Source: Chondrilla cf. caribensis
Lineage: Eukaryota > Porifera > Demospongiae > Chondrillida > Chondrillidae
Reading direction: 5' to 3'
Length of the DNA stretch: 64,000 bases
Assembly: GCA_964020155.1 (NCBI GenBank)
Contig: OZ026548.1
Coordinates: 2,750,397 to 2,814,396 of the forward strand
This document shows positions 38,122-51,680 of this stretch, in pieces. The notes under the pieces are model-generated. The model did no database searches. It was not told the DNA's origin and saw only the letters and a list, made by a program, of their open reading frames with translations. Numbering within the stretch: the first letter of the stretch is position 1; each line of letters opens with the position of its first letter. Position numbers and translations under genes: made by a program.

Positions 38122-39041
38122 GTCTGGAATTGTTTAACTCCTGGGATCACAAACGAATCTTATTACTTACATGTATTTGTATATGCTTTTGACGTATTGC
38201 AGTATCATTATTATTAGAATTAGAAAAATTGTATAGTACACACTTTTGGATAATATACACATAATTATATTATTATAATATGATCCATCTCTATACTTTA
38301 GTCATGATAATATAAAAATGCCGATATTATAAAATGCGTACGTATGTTTCTCTTGCCATGGGTGCCGGATGACTGTTCCACAGAGTGTTCGCAATACCAA
38401 CAACTTGCCGCATGGCTATATGCGGATATCCTACGCAGCAGGCTAGGTCTGCAGAAAAATTCTAGTTTCTCGCGACATGTACCATATCAATATTAATATT
38501 AGTTTATGATTATAATAATGAATTTATGTACATAGCAACTATGTTGACCATATTATCCACAAGTACATACTTTAAGAATTTGCATAATTATAATGCATAT
38601 TATTATGCATAAATGTTTATGACTACATACAATAATATATATTATTATGAAGGTCAAAAATATAATAATCAATATGCTATATATATATCACAACGTTAAC
38701 TGTACATTCTGATTGTCCCCATGCATGCATAAAGCTATAATCTGTCACGGTAAGAGAACCACATGTTGAACAGGAAGATCAAGATGACAACAAGATTTTG
38801 TTTATTTTTATAATTATATATTATGGTCACAAAACATATTATTATTGTAGTCTTTAATATAATTTTAATAATGTTCAAGCTACAACATTAATAAACATAA
38901 TATTATCATCGTACACAATATAAAATGTAAAGTAGTGTTTTAGCAGCAACATTAAAAAACTTAAATTAATTGCTACTATTGTAGTTATGTAATATATAAA
39001 CACAATAATATTATATTGTTATTATAAAGTTTACACGAGTT
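38122..39041. other. AT-rich intergenic DNA between genes E and F
   Basis: Genes E and F converge here. The sequence is very AT-rich with many ATTATTATA words. A GC-richer patch at 38350-38480 has no domain or RNA fold that I recognise. Confidence 0.5.
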
Positions 39042-42000
39042 TTATAGTCGTGGTATTCTAGGTGGTGTACATAGTTGTACAGTCTCTGTAGCATTTGCTG
39101 TTCTTGACTTTGGTGGCAAAGGAGGAGGAATTTCCTGACTATCAGGTACAATCGCTGTAGTCTGAGTGACCAATGGTGACATAACTGGGACAGGTCTTGT
39201 TGTACCTCCATTTTTGTTTCTTTCTTTGGCATGTTCTGCCAAACGTGTGTTGCCCATATTTGGACTGTGGCTGTAATTTTCCTCCCATAACAATGAGCCA
39301 GTATTATGGCTTCCACAGCTATTATGGTCTTCTGTAGTGTAACCCTGTAGAGACCTTTGCTGTCTTTCCCGTGGCATTATACCCTCATTTGTCATTTTGC
39401 TGTGGTCACGCTCAGTATGACCATAAGCTGGATTAGGTGTATATTGAATATTGATCTCTTCTTGACTGTCTTCGCGCATTTCAGCTAAACAATTTGTCTG
39501 GTTGTAATTACTGTATTCAACCATTTGGTGTTGCACTTCATCAGCGTGATACTTTACGTTATATGTTTTTTTCCTTCTGTAACAGCGTCGAACTGCACAC
39601 AGGACAGCAAATACTATTACCACAGCAATAATTACTACAATGGCAACACCACCTGTGGAAATGCCGATGATGGTATGGATGTTGATATTTTGGTCACGAT
39701 TTGATTGACTGGGATCATACGGAGTCAGATTGATTGAAGAGTTCAACAGTTGAATGGTTTCAGCTCCATCAAGAATGTAGTCTGCAATGCTACCTACACC
39801 AGGGCCAGTGAGCACCAATGTAAATGACCCTCGTTCACTATCTTTGCATGTGAATCCTTTGATGGTGACATTCACTTGGCAGGGACACACTTCTGTTGCT
39901 AAGTGTTCAACCATTTTGTCTTTCAATCCTTCATACTATGACAATGGAAAATAATATGAGGAAACATTATAATTGGTGTTATTCAAGCCATGATCCATTC
40001 AACACCATATTATTGAAAGCAGAACAACAAGATTTCTTAGAATATCACCTGGCTTTCCTACTGCAGTGTTCTACTGTCAACAAGTATTCAATGCCAATTG
40101 AAACGTAAATGAATTGCAGACAATTATCCAACTCACATTTAATAGAAATGTTTGGCATGAAACCTTGGAGTTAATAGTGCTCAGATAAAGGTCAAACAAT
40201 ATTTCAGCTTCACTTGTCGTCTTAACAGAGGCACCTATAATTTATGACAAAATATCATGATGGTATATGTTTCATAATAACACCTCCTGGGCCATATTTC
40301 TCAGCATAATGTATGTGAGGTACAACTCTCTTGAATAAAATATTTTGAAGTACTTGTGTATATAATACTTTGATATTGTGTGTACATTAGTGCAAATTAT
40401 TTTATATCCCTGTTAATGATGGTCATGGTCGCTTAATTTGACAATATATTTACATGCGTAAAAAGCACACCCCAAATGACTAAGCAGTCTGTGAGCATAC
40501 CAAGGAATATCACATAGAATTTCTGGACTGTTACTCCATAGCCATTGCTCCCAGTGCACGTGTATGTCCCATCATCTTGATTGTCCACATTTGTGATCTC
40601 CAAAACACCTTGTTCGTTCACCCAGTATCTCTGTGATAGGGTCGAGTTTGAGGTGATATGCTCTCCATCCTTGTCCCATATGTATTCTGTCAGTGGTGGG
40701 TGTGGGCTGTTCTTCAATACTGGTGTCAGGGCTACATTCGTGCCTTGAAATATGCGGATTGGCGAGGTGTAGTCCAAGGGCTCTGGTGGATCTGAAACAC
40801 ATTGCAGATAGCAGTAATATTCCAATTATAATGCAAAAGCCTATAATCCTTTGTGCAGCATTGTAGTTTAGCAGGACATTTCCATAGACACACGTGTTGA
40901 CACTGTGCCATTTGCCATTATATCACCACAACAGCATAAAGCTTACAGATTATACTATTGTTAGTGTGTATACCAGTGTATAATTATGGATTGTACTACC
41001 TAATATATTGTTCTGTATCAATGTTGTTATAGTGTTGTGAAAATTGAAATGAAACCATAGAGGTTGAGAGCTTGAATAGTTGATGCACTCGTCCATGAAA
41101 GGTGCTGGAATTCAATTTAGTAATTGTTACTGTATGGTATACTGATTTCCACTCACCATAGACTGTTAGCTTGTGTTCAAGCTCAGTAAAAAGGGAACCA
41201 TCACTCAAATGCAATGTACATGAATACGAACCCTCATCTGCTAACTGAGCATCAATGATACTGAGTGTTGGACCATTAGTTGTATCCCCGTTGGGTTTCG
41301 TCCACTCAACGCTGAGAACTTGGAGATTATTGTCGTGCAAGCAATTTAAAACTCCATCAGAGCCAACTAGCAACTCTCTTGGACCCGCGATTGTATTTTC
41401 TGCAAACCTGACTTCAATCGGAGCTGAAAATGACCCAGAGAGGTTTTCTTGATATTCACATGTATAATTCCCTGTATCTTCCTCACTGAACTGGCGTATC
41501 AATAGTCCACTGTAGTTGGCTTGATACTTAACACCACTGCCGCCCACATCCAAAAAACCCACACCTGCCAAATACCATACAATGGTAGGACGGGGGTCTC
41601 CAGCTTTAATACTGCAATTAATGAAAACATCTCTCCCATCGCCATTTTGTATATACTGAATACGAGGAGCAATAAATCCCGTCGAAGGAAGGATTACAGA
41701 CAGCGTGACATTCCTGCCTCCTCTGCATGAGGATGACATCAAGGAACAGCAGTAATAGCCTTCGTCTCCTTTCATCACTGATGTAAAGCGAAGAGTAAGT
41801 ACCTTGTATTCTCCTGTATATTCTTCAAGTGTTCTTCCCTGGCCATTTACTATGACATTTCCCCTGCCATCATTCCAATATAAATCATCTGTCCTTTCAC
41901 CATAGCAATGAAAAGATGCTCCTCTTCCAGCTGTGACCTGAGCACTTGGTGGAGCTACACTTATTGTTGCAGTGGTAACAGCTATTACTTCCACAATTCC

Positions 42001-42096
42001 AAACAATTGGATACTAAGCTGTCGTTTTAAGCGATTTGAAAGCAATCGATTGACAAAGATAACTGACAGTTCCAAAACCATGCTGAATTTCCACAT
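39042..42096 (-). CDS. Gene F: single-pass Ig-domain receptor with tyrosine/proline docking tail
   Basis: Exons: 42096-41157, 40791-40501, 40234-40137 and 39935-39042, phases 1, 1, 0; about 740 residues. The first exon encodes three Ig-like domains with paired cysteines (FHCYG/YYCCS, INCSI/YTCEY, LNCLH/YSCTL) and several N-glycosylation sites. Exon 2 adds a fourth Ig-like domain that keeps DDGTYTC but seems to lack the first cysteine. A cysteine-containing juxtamembrane module follows (CPCQVNVTIKGFTC), then a membrane helix near residues 531-557 and a basic stop-transfer (RRCYRRKK). The tail of about 180 residues has NPAY (611-614), a YSN motif and PPPLPPK (713-719). It is probably a plasma-membrane adhesion or signalling receptor that recruits adaptors. 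The start and signal peptide are uncertain; an upstream exon is possible. Confidence 0.85.
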
Positions 42097-45000
42097 GCAC
42101 TTGAATAAAACTAAGTCTTGATCACAATAACTACTGTCCAGTTATACTTTTTGTCACAATAATCGAAGTAAAGATCACTTTATTAGTAATAATTACCAAT
42201 ACTTCTTTCATAGCAGTTCTTATCCTCCATTTCATTAACTGCAGAATGTGACTGCCAGTGGATTCAAATACAGCAAAATATAAGAGATCCAAAATTTCCA
42301 AGAATCATCTCACCTCACATCAAATTCAGAGGAATTGAATGCTTATATAGACTAATATTATTCATATGTATAATGATATTCATTACTTCAGAGGAACTCT
42401 GCAGCTGTGGTTACAGGTGTCCATCCCAAGAATCAATACATTGAGCAAGGCATGAAAGTAGCTCTATAAAATTCCTGGAAAGAGATTTGTACTATACACC
42501 TCCCACTCCTATGTTAGCATGTACCTTAACTTCATACTAATATGGTCACATAGTGCACATGCAACCTGCACATTGGAGTTATTTTCATTTAATCATACTT
42601 TGTATTTTGTCTGTTTACATATTTACACTCAGGGATGGTATCAGTACACAACAGAATACCCAATCTACTTGATCCCATGAACCAATTTTGAAAATTAATT
42701 CCTGTTGCTAGATCACATCAGGAGACATCTCATGCTGGAAGAATACATAATATGTTATTGGTATTCATTATAGAAACTTCTGCCATAATAATATTATGTA
42801 TTTGCATCCACTGAAATTGATCATCATGATTCTGAATTATTATATAATTACATTAAAGTTGGGTCATAATATTTTTATACTTGCACTAAATTTATATCAT
42901 TGACGATGTATGGGAACTGTTAAAGGCTAAAAGATATAGGACACATACACATACTTCATCAGCTATATCAGCTATAGTCACTGTGTGCCACATGACCACT
43001 AATGATATTCATTATTTCCTATTATGACAAGAGGGTATTGCTTATGTGGTCATTCCAGGAATTGATCCCTTGAGGATTGCTAGGCTCAAAGCTAATGGAT
43101 AACTGAATCACGGCTCCACCTCCCTATCCCACTCCGTTGTGGCTAACATTCTCATAGTTGTATGGTCATTATTACCTGTGGTATATATAGTTTTGTAAAA
43201 GTTGTCAAGAGATTGCTAGGACATATCATTTTGACATATCCACTTACTATAATTATAGCAACTATAAATTACATCTTAATTTGACCTGCAGCTGACAAGA
43301 ATTAGCACTAACTTAATTGCAATCACCTTGTTCTTACCACTCATGTGCTTTGCCTGAATCTGAATCCCATCACTAATACATGCTGTGCTACGTTTTAAGA
43401 AGGTACATGCATTTGTGGTGGAGATTCCTTCGAAATGCTTCAGAACTGAGTGGTTCTTTAAAAAAAAACAATACATGGTGCATATGGAATTTGATTCTTT
43501 TGACTTATTCTACATACCATTGATTATATAATATTATTTCAATACTTTGTGTTGCAGTAGCTGTTCTAGGAAGTAATATTCTGCTTCCAACTAACAACAC
43601 TTTGGAGTTACCCCCAAATAAGTCCCTTTTAGCTTTCCAAGAAAGGTATTACTACTTTAATATTATCATAATGGCATGGGTTGTAGTATAAAATGTTATG
43701 AGTTTCGTGGAAACTTATGTTAATAATATTCATATGCAGTGAACCATAACAATCCCTATAGGTGACAAAATATGCGGTTTGTACCCATGAATTCCATTCA
43801 AAAATAGTGCTAGCGCTAATACTATGTACTGACTCACATAAGATATTCATGTACGTGTGATAGTACCCAGCCCATATATCCACATGTACATCATTCCAAT
43901 ACTAATATTCACCCATTCCATGCATAAAGCAGTCTTGGAAGTGTTTTGTTATTTTGAAAATATAATTTGCAATACATCGAGATAATACACACTACTTAGT
44001 AGTTATTATTCATAATCATAATAATATGTATATCATTTGACATAATATTGTCTACAGTAAGTCATAGTTCTCACCCACTTACAAGGACGGTAGTGTGAAT
44101 AGAGCACAAGATTGAGTTGAAACTAAGGTGGAGTAATTATATTTTGGCGGATGTAAGAGTATTTAGGTAAACTCACAGTAAATGGACAACTCATATGTCT
44201 CCCATTGCTAAGAAATTTTAAAGTTAAACTGGTTATAAGCTATTAATAGTTTAAATTTGCTTGTGTAAACAGGGCTATAGAAATTGTATTCTAGCATTCA
44301 TACAATGTCATCATCAAGTCATTTGTCATCCTCATTACATGTACAAGATTCACTCAGTGGGGAATATCATAATATACTTCACTGGCTGAATCCTACACGT
44401 GTATGTAATAATACTCGATCCAAAGTTCTAGGGGATGAAATTAATCCACTTGTACACTATAATGTATAATATCATTTACACTCACTGATCTGCCAATTTC
44501 AGTTTGCTAAAAGTGTTCAACTCATGATCATAATATGAGAACAGCAGAAAGACAAAACTATAGGTTACGCAATTTATTCCTATAATATTATATTGCTACG
44601 TAATCTATATAGTATTAACTCAACTTGTATTGTTATAGTATCAGACTTTTTAACATGTATTGTGTGACATTCAATATAATGTGGTATTTGTTCCACCACT
44701 AATCGATCTGCCACATTTTGATACTATAGACCAATTGTGGCAGATTTATTGAAATGGCACTCACTCAGTTGATGATATACTGCATGTATGTGGCACCCAT
44801 GGCCAATTCCTAGCTCATTACAAGTGATCCTTTTAGTTTGAGACCGATATATTAGGATATTTTTGCACTTTCTAATTCTCAGTTATACTAACGAGACTGT
44901 TAACTCACCTACTACACTTCGACAAGTCTACATACAGTAATATTAATTCCTCTTGAGTAGATTCATTGACGATGTGCAAATTGTAATGTGCTGTGTAAAT

Positions 45001-45888
45001 ATAGTCTCTCCTGCTGACAAAGTTTACATAAATAAACTATATTCATTTGTTTACAGCAGCCTAAGATAAGTCTCCCATAGACTAGCTGTGTCAGCGTGTT
45101 ACACCTGTCAGCGAATGAGAAGGATCATGTACTTGATCGTCTCAACAGGTTGAGCATTCAAGTGACAGGCTGTTACTCTCATGGACCACTTAAAATAACA
45201 AACCCATTAATTTCTTCAATGGCATATACATATTATGTACTGACCAATTCCAAGAGCTTGATTTAATGCCGGGTTGCATAGTTAGTCTATACACTAGTAG
45301 GTATCTCCCTTTCCAAACCAGCCTATCATGCACAAGCATGGAAGCATCACATTTCACCTTTAAACAGAAGTTTCTAATGTCCAGTTTAATGTCAAATAAA
45401 TCATGAATAGTAAGAATTCTATAATAATATTATTATGAAATTAACTATTGCTAAGTAAATCGCTTTGTGGATTAACTTATTGTGTACACCCATATTATAA
45501 ACAGCCATTATACCATTAACTTACTTCAGAATTTGGTTGTGATTGTAATTTCGTTGATAATCTTAATATCAAGGATGGCAAAGTTAATAGAATAATAATT
45601 ATGTTTTAAGTAATGACATTTATACTTGAGGTGTAGTGAGTTGACGTAGGTATTGCACAAGGAGTCAGAATGGTCTGATGGTATCACTCTATGGTTTTGA
45701 ATATGCTATTATTTCGAAAATAATGCAGAGGAGGAGATACAGTTGTTAATATTGAGTATTTTTTAGCCTAAAATTATAGCAACAAAACAGCAGGAGGGGC
45801 ATTGGTCTGGCTACGCAAGACTAAGTCTACACGGGACATAGGCAACCGTACGTTAGTGACGCATCACGGGGATTGTAAGAGCCGGAAA
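42097..45888. other. Gene-poor interval between divergent genes F and G
   Basis: I see no gene in these 3.8 kb. The stretch 43800-44330 contains blocks that recur at 49245-49330, 51250-51370 and 51690-51720, so it holds dispersed repeats. The remainder is AT-rich. Confidence 0.55.
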
Positions 45889-48519
45889 ATGCTGTATCTG
45901 ACGTTTTCCTTGTTTCTGTGTAGTTTATTCCTGCCAAAAACTGCCGTAGGTCAGGGAAATCCATCCTCTCTGAACGAGCATATAACTCCAGGTGAACGAC
46001 ACTGCGAAGTCATCGAGGAAGTAGTGTCTCAGTTGAGACGGGACTTGCCCAGCTCATCCTTGAATGGCCAAATACCACTTGAGCTACTGGACCCCATGGG
46101 CTTTCTCCGCGTATTGGCCTACGTAGAAACACAAGATGGACTCGACTACGAAAATGACGAGGGTGGTTTGTGGAAAGTAGACACATCACTGTTCGATGGC
46201 GGGCACTGTCAACTTATTCTTGGGTTGGATTCGGAGGTTTTTACTCTAAGTTTTGAAGTTGTCGAAGCACGTACTTTCAACGGTCCTTTGTATTCAGCTG
46301 TCGGTGTTCTGCTTTCTTTACTTTGTATCAGCTCAACAGAAGGACCGCCCTTGGACGTCAACGACCTGCCAGGTCTTTACTACCACTATCGGTCCGAATC
46401 TATGGACGAAGCAGCAGCCAGGGCGAAGTATATGGCGGGATATGACAACTATACCATGAACCCTTGTCGAGCTGTTTGCAATAACAACACGGTATCTGAT
46501 GTTATTGTGCTAATGGATTCATCTGGCAGCATTGGACCAACCGACTTTCAGAAGGCATTGAACTACACCGTTGAGCTTTCCCAGTTGTATACCCTTGGAG
46601 AAGACGATAGTAGGTTTGGTGTCATTTTCTTCCATCGTTCTATAATTACTGATTTATCAATCCCCTTGAACTTTACTTATGATCACACTCAACTGGCTGA
46701 TAAAATAATGAGCACTGTTTACTATGGGGGTGGAACTTCAATTGGAAGAGCAATAAATTATGCAATTACAAATGGGTTCACAACTGAGTTTGGTTCACGT
46801 ATAGAAACACACAATAACGTACCTCTGGTTTTGATAGTCGCTACAGATGGTAGGTCACAGGATGATGTTACAGTTGCTTCTGAACTTGCTCGACAAAGAG
46901 ACATCAATACCTTTAGTATTGGAGTAGGCAACAATGTTGACAGTCAGCAGCTTGATAATATTGCTGGCAGCAGCAGCCGTGTCTTTAGACCTGATGATTA
47001 TGATGAATTAATTCATTTTGCCTTGGTAATTCAGGCTGCCACCTGCAAAGCCCATATCAACCTAGATCCAGAAGACTCAGTTCAGTTGACAGTTTCTTCC
47101 AATGACATCCGATTTATAAAATTAAATCTTCCAGAAAATGATTGTGCTGGTGACACACTGATGTTAAGTGTCCACAGTGCCGGTGGGGTCACCACTATAT
47201 ATGCATCTTTCGAGTACACTAACCCTAATGCAGAACTTTATCACTTTCAGTGGACCATCCAAGATGGGGGAACATTTAATGGATTTATTGAATCAGACCA
47301 GCAAAATTGCAACATGACCAGTCGCAAAAAGAGGCAGAGCACTGCTGCTAATGCGGAATCTGAAATTCTCTACCTTGGAATAACTGCAGAGGGAGAGGAA
47401 GTCTCCGTTAATATAAATGCCACCCCAGCTGAAACTCCAGAGTCAGCGAGACTCACACTTGAAGTTGAACCCGGCAAATTGGATGAGGATGTCATTTCGT
47501 ACACCTGTACCTCTACCTGTAACTGTCCCGCTGCTAATGTATCATGGCTGAGGGACTCACTGGACACCACTCTCTCAAGATCTGCAAGTATTGCGTACTC
47601 CACAACTGACAACAACACTGCAGTTGCCACCCTTACACTGGACACCACTTCACCTGGATATGAGGGGTATTACGTATGTGAAATAAAGTCACCTTCGGTG
47701 ATTGGATCAGTTCGCTCACAGACCGTAGCCGTTCCACTCCAATGTCGGAATAACGGGACACAAATTAGCTTTTACCGTTGTAATTGTTCTTTCAGGTGGA
47801 CAGGCAGGGCTTGTGAACAAGGTACATAAATATTATATTAACTACTTTATACAATAATTATCATTTAGCAATAATCATAAATCAAGAGCACAAATCCTTA
47901 ATTCTGTTCTCATGTCATCCCTGTTCTCGTTACCAATAGCCGTTGAACCTGTACCTTGTGACACTAATGTGTGTCAACACGGAGGGACCTGTACTCAGAT
48001 TTCTCATGTCTATCAGTGCCAGTGCCGTAATGGATACTCAGGTCCACGTTGTGAGAATGGTTAGTTTCATACTCAGTTACCAGTTCAAATTGATGCTGCA
48101 CATCAAATGTACCTTCATGTACACACCATGCTGTCAATATTGGTATGCACACCCAATGTACATTTGTCACTGCGCCAAACATATATCCCATCTTTCTAAT
48201 GTACCTAGCAGTCAAACTGTAAACTTTATCTTGGATGGTTTTCATTGAAATCTTGTGTCTATTCACAGGTGTGGACCTAGGAGCACTCACTCCAGTGAAA
48301 ACAGAAGAGTACAGCAGCACTGAACGCAGTATTCTCGAGAAGCTAATGAATGCCTGGATGGCCATATCCACAAGCAGTGATTCCTTTGTTGTCCAGGAGC
48401 TGGATGACCCAACAGGATACAGTCTCCTTGTAGATTCTGGGACTGCGATTCACAAGTTTGAGCTGGGCTTTGTTGGTGGTTCCAGCAAAGCTTCCTTAAA
48501 GATTGTCCAGTATATCTGA
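45889..48519 (+). CDS. Gene G: secreted or surface VWA-Ig-EGF protein
   Basis: Exons: 45889-47821, 47940-48059 and 48269-48519, both introns phase 1; 767 residues. The start ATG at 45889 gives a signal peptide (MLYLTFSLFLCSLFLPKTAV); the open frame extends upstream to 45802 but has no ATG there. Residues 24-200 form an unrecognised cysteine-containing domain. A von Willebrand A domain (about 204-385) has a complete metal site: DSSGS at 210-214, Thr283 and Asp320. It is followed by a beta-rich region, a furin-like site RKKR at 479-482, an Ig-like domain (about 515-600), a partial EGF and a typical EGF (VCQHGGTC...CQC). The last exon gives a C-terminal domain without a membrane helix. The likely role is matrix or cell adhesion with metal-dependent ligand binding and possible proteolytic maturation. 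Confidence 0.9.
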
Positions 48520-49950
48520 GGATCAGTCAACTGGAGTACATTATATGTTTACGAGGTTTTCTTATTGCTGTTCTATGTACTAGTAGTACTAGTGGAAATT
48601 GATTATATATTACAGATTAGACGCCAGTAACATTGACTATGATCACTATAATAGGACATGTAGAGCCTTATCAATATGATGTAGTATACATGACTTTTGT
48701 ATTGTATTATGATTTAATATATATAATTCCAAGTAATTTGGTAGAATAATTTGTTAAATTAATATGATGATATGATTAAATATAATACTATATAAATGGA
48801 ATAATTTTATCTCATGCATGCATGTTCCTTAACTCATCAAATTATGTTGGGATTCTGCTTGATAAGGTGCTCTAACAAGTCGTTTACACCATAAACACTT
48901 CAATTGATAATAAAGTAGGACGAATAAGCTTCGTTTTCATCGATCATCTAAATGTACCAAATGGAAATAATACATGGTATGCGTTCCAATATATCCTTAG
49001 TACATATATGTCATTTGATCCAGGTGACAATATTTATGCAACATAATATTACAATTGATTTGAATACCATGCATGTATTATGAATCATAACATTGCAGTG
49101 TAATTAATGATATTCATTATACTCCCAGTCGGTAGTGTCACCTAACAGTCCTTATATATAGGGGGTATAATACTATGCATTTGTACTCATTTTATCCAAG
49201 AGAAGTGCTATATATGTGCACTATAGCTAGTACTAATTATTATAGGTACCGACTCACATAAGATATTCCTGGAGGTGGGATACATACGTATACAGACAGT
49301 ACATCTGTATATACATTATTCTAATATTATGATTCACTGATTAAAATGTTATTACAATATATATACTGAGTTATGGAGATCGCTGCATTCATTATCATTA
49401 ATTTTATTTATGGACGCAAAGTTTAATAAGCTTGAGGGATCAAAGGAGATCCAGACCTCAAGACCAGGTTGAGTGTGGAGAGGATGATAAGATACCTAGT
49501 ATAACATTGATGCATGCAGTTTTTGCAGTGGAAGTATTCTTAACCAATGGCTGTATATATAATTACATAATATAATTATTATTATTTATAGTCTTTTTCT
49601 GGGGTCGGTGCCAGCACTAGCATCACCACGCATATGTGCACTTACTTGCCTCCTTATTTCCTGTAAGTATATAGTATTATAGGAAACCTTTCAGCATATA
49701 CTGCCCTGGCATACATGTGCCCTGTCTTATTACATTTATTATAATATAATAATATATTACGCATTGTTTACGTACACTATTACCAATATCAATTCAGCTA
49801 TATATATTATATATTATTATGTATAGCCATAGCTAGCAAGAAGGCTCAGAATCATTCTCTTGTATGTGATTTGTCTGAAAAAATAGTGTTCATAGATACT
49901 GTTTTTCTCAACATACACCATTTCATTATAATAATATGATATTATATAAT
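48520..49950. other. AT-rich gene-free interval downstream of gene G
   Basis: No gene seen. An AATAAA at 48909 could serve gene G. The 49245-49330 block matches 43840-43920. Confidence 0.5.
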
Positions 49951-50579
49951 CAGGGCCGGAGCAAGCTCTGCGGTAGTGGTACGGCCATCAGCGTAGCGTA
50001 GTGAATCGTGTTGGCATTCACATGACATGAAACTGGATACATCATTATATGATCCAGTGTTTCCCCCAGGCCATTTTAGCAGGGCGCCCCACACTGCTAA
50101 AATTTCTGACCGCCCTTCTATTTTTATAACAATAATAGTTATTAGGCATGTGTGTACCTATATAAAAATGGACGAGGCATATCTGTATTAATTTTACCTT
50201 TTCACGTGGTAATGGTGTCTTTTTGGGTTCAGAAGAGCCTTCGCTGAAGTTATCGCTTTCGACGAAGCTTCAGCGCACGGATTTCAGCCCAATTTCATAG
50301 TCTCGGCATCCAAATCGGCGTTTTAGAAGTTGCGCAATAGACATCATGGCGACTTCGAGTATAGTATCAGATAATGAAGCTTAGTTTGAAGGAAATTGTG
50401 AACGAAATTCTCTGTAAGGGGGCCAATGTTACATTTACCACTGTTAGAATAATAATATTTAGTTAAGGTTATCATATCTTTGGTTGATGCCATGTTAGTG
50501 ACATTCTATTTTTTTAAGGCCATGGTCAAAAAGTGGTACGGCCATGGCCGTAGTAGCCGTACCAGTTGCGCCGGCCCTG
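49951..50579. mobile_element. hAT-like nonautonomous DNA transposon (candidate)
   Basis: The element of about 629 bp begins CAGGGCCGGAGCAA and ends with the near complement TTGCGCCGGCCCTG. The inverted similarity extends inward through TGGTACGGC. CAGGG-type ends with CG-rich inner bases are typical of hAT elements. ATAAT is found on both sides, but a full 8-bp target duplication is not evident. No transposase frame is present. Confidence 0.75.
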
Positions 50580-50614
50580 ATAATTCCTTATCAATTAAAA
50601 ATGGTATGAATATA

Positions 50615-50789
50615 CAGTGGAACCTCTCTATTAAGGACACTTTGGGACCTTAGTTTTAGTCCTTATTACAGAGGTTTCCACAATTCAGAGGTCATTCTAT
50701 ACACTTCAGTACTACACCGGGACACAGAATGGTGTCCTTATTACAGAGGTTTCCACATTTCAGAGGTTTGTAATAGAGAGGTTCCAGTG
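50615..50789. mobile_element. pogo/Tigger-like MITE, 175 bp
   Basis: The element has terminal inverted repeats (CAGTGGAACCTCTCTATTA and its complement with one mismatch) and is flanked by TA on both sides. That is the target duplication expected for Tc1/mariner-type transposition. The interior contains two copies of CCTTATTACAGAGGTTTCCAC. There is no coding capacity. It lies 36 bp after the hAT-like element. Confidence 0.88.
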
Positions 50790-51680
50790 TATATTAATAA
50801 TATTATAAAAGTGTATTCATACGTAACATTCAAATTCATGTTATTATACATACATAATAATCACGCGATCACTTTGGATCTTTGTTTCTCAATTTTACTC
50901 TTTTCTTTTCGATTCTGAAGAAGAGAATGGACGTGCCCATCACATTTAACATATACACTATATAATACTATACTATAAAATATATACACTGTACATCAGG
51001 AAATAATGGTAGTAATTATGCCCTATACATTCAAAAAATCAGGTTAGCAGTTTTTATTTTCACAATTGGACAGTTGCTTTAATTATAATCCTTATAATTC
51101 TCCAGCAATAATACATTATAATGTTATATGCACACATGCCAAGTAAAATGGACGTTATAATCAGAGCTAGAAAATAAAATGTACCTAAGGATTTGGTGAC
51201 CAAATATCAGTGAACAGTTAGACAAAAAATAACAGACGTTAGCTACCATAAGTCATAGTTATCACCCACTTACAAGGACGCTAGTGAGAATAGAACACAA
51301 GACTGAGGCAAAACTAAGTTGGAGTAATTCTATGTTGGTGGACGACTGAGTATTTGGGTGATAGCTATATAATCCCCAAGCTGTTGTGCAAAAGTTCATA
51401 TAACAAGTATTTTGAGGTGATAATAGGTTAATTGACACCATTCTGTGGTACACTGAGAGCTTAATGCCAATAAACCCCACTGAGGTATAACAAGCCCATT
51501 ATAATGGCAATGGGAGACAAATTCACCATAAATGGCCAATATAAAGCCATCACCAATATTGCCTGCTATACAGAATGTGTAAATATCTACTTTGGATAAC
51601 TGCATATAATGTACCAACACAATGTTTGTTGAATTGTACACACAGAATGTATGTATGTATGTACGTATGTACATACGTAC

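Noticed and set aside
44284..44469. Ser-rich 61-codon ORF between genes F and G
   Set aside because: It lies within a dispersed repeat copy and has no supporting features.
45802..45888. Upstream extension of the gene G frame
   Set aside because: It begins with TTG, not ATG; the ATG at 45889 directly gives a signal peptide.
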